DNA from: Natribaculum breve
GTDB taxonomy: Archaea > Halobacteriota > Halobacteria > Halobacteriales > Natrialbaceae
DNA: 64,000 nt
Direction: 5' to 3'
Assembly (NCBI RefSeq): GCF_023008585.1
Contig: NZ_CP095390.1
Coordinates: 1,364,001 to 1,428,000 of the forward strand
A program made the position numbers and the translations under genes. The notes beneath the pieces are model-generated. The model had not been told where the DNA came from, ran no database searches, and saw only the letters and a list, made by a program, of their open reading frames with translations. Shown here piece by piece: positions 62,761 to 64,000 of the stretch (its first letter is position 1; the number at the start of each line of letters is the position of its first letter).

Positions 62761-63249
62761 ATGGACGAAAAGGACATCCGTATTCTCAAGACGATCGCAG
62801 CGGAAGGAATCAACAGTCCAGACAAACTCCAGGAGGCGACTGGCATCCCGAAGTCGACGATCCACTATCGTCTCAACCAGCTCAAAGAGGAAGGAGTCCT
62901 GGAGAACGACATCATGGACATGAACCTCGAGAAGGTCGGCCTCTCGATCACGCTGATCTCCGAGGTGTGGGCGGAGTTCGAGGAGGGATACCACGATCGC
63001 GTCGGCGAGAAACTCGCCGACATCGAGGGCGTCAACCAGGTCTACTTCACGATGGGCGATACGGACTTCGTCGTGATCTCTCACGTCACCAGCCGGCAGA
63101 TGGTCGAGTCGCTCGTCGAGAGCTTCGAGGCGATCGACGAGATTCGACGGACCAGTTCGAAGTTCGTGATCACGACCGTCAAGGACGAACCGCGTCCGAT
63201 CAACGACTTCGAGTTCGAGACGCTCGCGACGGCACTCACCGACGACTAG
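62761..63249 (+). CDS. Lrp/AsnC family transcriptional regulator
   Basis: 162 residues. Winged helix DEKDIRILKTIAAEG and TGIPKSTIHYRLNQLKEEG (about 2-50), then an AsnC/RAM ligand domain with VNQVYFTMGDTDFVVISHV and EAIDEIRRTSSKFVITTVK. Probably senses an amino acid and regulates the adjacent PLP enzyme or permease genes. The 242 nt upstream hold a 34-codon frame (62578-62682) that I do not support as a gene. Confidence 0.9.
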   Translation: MDEKDIRILKTIAAEGINSPDKLQEATGIPKSTIHYRLNQLKEEGVLENDIMDMNLEKVGLSITLISEVWAEFEEGYHDRVGEKLADIEGVNQVYFTMGDTDFVVISHVTSRQMVESLVESFEAIDEIRRTSSKFVITTVKDEPRPINDFEFETLATALTDD

Positions 63250-63419
63250 TCGACGGGACAGTCCGATCCGTTGTACGGCCTCTCGCTTCTGTCCAGTGAC
63301 GTCGGCCGACGGGTTCCGTCGGCAGGGACCGACGGTGCTCGAGTGCCAGTACCACTATGTGTTCTCCCGTCGTCGTACGACTCGTCCACAGTGAACGGGC
63401 AGCGTAGGGACGATCGGCC

Positions 63420-64000
63420 ATGGTAGCGTTTTCGGCTGAGTTCTACTGGATAGCGGGGTTCGCCCTCGTCGCAGCGCTCGTAAACAGCGCGGGAATCGTC
63501 GCCATCTTCCGATACCGGGAGTGGGCGGAACGAAACCTCACCTACTTCATGTGTTTTGCCGCCGGCGTCCTCGTCTCGACGCCGTTGTTACTCGCACTAC
63601 CGAACGCGCTGGCGAACAGTCCGAACGCGGGAGTCAGCGCGCTGGTGGGATTTCTGTTCATGTTCTTCTCGAACGAGCTAATCACGTATCGAACCGGACA
63701 GGAGACGCTCGCGTTCGGCGTGACGGCGGCGGAGGGCATCGGTATCCACTCGCTGGTCGACGGAGTGGTGTACACGGTCACCTTCAGCATCTCCCTGCTG
63801 ACCGGCATCCTGGCGGGGACCGGGCTGGTCGTCCACGAGTTCGCCGAAGGGGTCATCACGTATCTCGTCCTGCTGAGAGGGGACGTGACGGAACGAGCGG
63901 CGGCGATATACGCGTTTTTCGTCGCCGCGCTGACGACCCCGGTCGGGGCGTTCGTCGCCTACCCGCTGGTGAGCAGGCTGGGGGAGAGCGAACTGGGCCT
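63420..64000 (+). CDS. ZIP family metal transporter, N-terminal part
   Basis: 193 codons, open to the right edge of the window. Starts MVAFSAEFYWIAGFALVAAL. Six or more membrane segments. The two ZIP metal-site helices are visible: GIGIHSLVDGVVYTVTF (H and D in HSxxDG) and LVVHEFAEGVITYL (HExxEG). Transports Zn2+, Fe2+ or Mn2+ into or out of the cytosol. The ATG is the first start after the Lrp gene, 170 nt downstream. Confidence 0.85.
   Translation, partial: MVAFSAEFYWIAGFALVAALVNSAGIVAIFRYREWAERNLTYFMCFAAGVLVSTPLLLALPNALANSPNAGVSALVGFLFMFFSNELITYRTGQETLAFGVTAAEGIGIHSLVDGVVYTVTFSISLLTGILAGTGLVVHEFAEGVITYLVLLRGDVTERAAAIYAFFVAALTTPVGAFVAYPLVSRLGESELG

Noticed and set aside
1..64000. CRISPR arrays, rRNA genes, prophage or conjugation genes
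   Set aside because: No regularly spaced repeats, rRNA-like sequence or phage/plasmid functions were seen on either strand.

Overview
The window reads as a piece of the main chromosome of a halophilic archaeon (class Halobacteria). Evidence: very high G+C with strong third-position G/C, acidic Asp/Glu-rich proteins, AT-rich TATA boxes about 27 nt upstream of start codons (leaderless genes), and typical haloarchaeal families: halocyanin-like copper protein, HTH_10/bacterio-opsin-activator regulator, archaeal TrkA, archaeal GatB, SMC/ScpA, Tat-exported binding proteins and stand-alone methylmalonyl-CoA mutase B12 subunit with MeaB. No rRNA, tRNA, CRISPR array or intact insertion sequence was seen. 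Gene density is high, and most of the window is core metabolism and transport.

Layout. 1-9.3 kb: start of coaBC (cut by the window edge), a minimal FAD protein, an SRPBCC protein, trkA, a membrane-anchored cupredoxin, an M42 aminopeptidase, a thiolase/DUF35 pair, and an uncharacterised membrane protein/UspA/small-protein group. 9.3-16.2 kb: alpha/beta hydrolase, meaB with the mutase B12 subunit, an HD hydrolase, a 31-residue membrane peptide, a LysE exporter, a methyltransferase, a zinc-ribbon protein and an enoyl-CoA hydratase. 16.2-26.5 kb: topA, a MATE exporter, an NCS2 permease, gatB, a dicarboxylate/amino-acid symporter and an SDR dehydrogenase. 26.7-32.5 kb: an HTH_10 regulator and a complete livKHMGF branched-chain amino-acid ABC transporter. 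32.7-38 kb: a coiled-coil protein, smc, scpA and a winged-helix protein. 38.3-47.5 kb: a second MATE exporter, a phosphoribosyltransferase/HD-nucleotidase pair, thiC, phzF, a broken multicopper oxidase and purL. 47.5-58 kb: a degenerate sensor kinase, two tandem FAD amine/amino-acid oxidoreductases, an Lrp/aminotransferase operon, a redoxin, a PNPOx-like protein, an OYE-family enzyme and BtpA. 58-64 kb: an APC permease, a CaiB-type CoA-transferase, a class III PLP enzyme, an Lrp regulator and the start of a ZIP metal transporter; the first four could form an amino-acid or amine catabolic set.

Most notable structure. (1) Between the thiolase and DUF35 genes a 59-bp unit is repeated exactly in tandem. 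Each unit encodes a 20-residue mini-ORF, and the chain thiolase, mini-ORF, mini-ORF, DUF35 is joined by three ATGA stop/start overlaps, so translational coupling survives a 118-bp insertion. (2) Several unrelated genes (SRPBCC, symporter, phzF, redoxin) end in a TGA that is also the first three bases of TGATAC, the left edge of 72-82-bp palindromic elements. At least three sequence families share this placement, and two elements sit back to back after the redoxin gene. A further AT-rich hairpin follows the second FAD oxidoreductase. (3) The sensor kinase has lost the phospho-acceptor His, the N-box Asn and the G1 glycines but keeps its PAS/GAF architecture.
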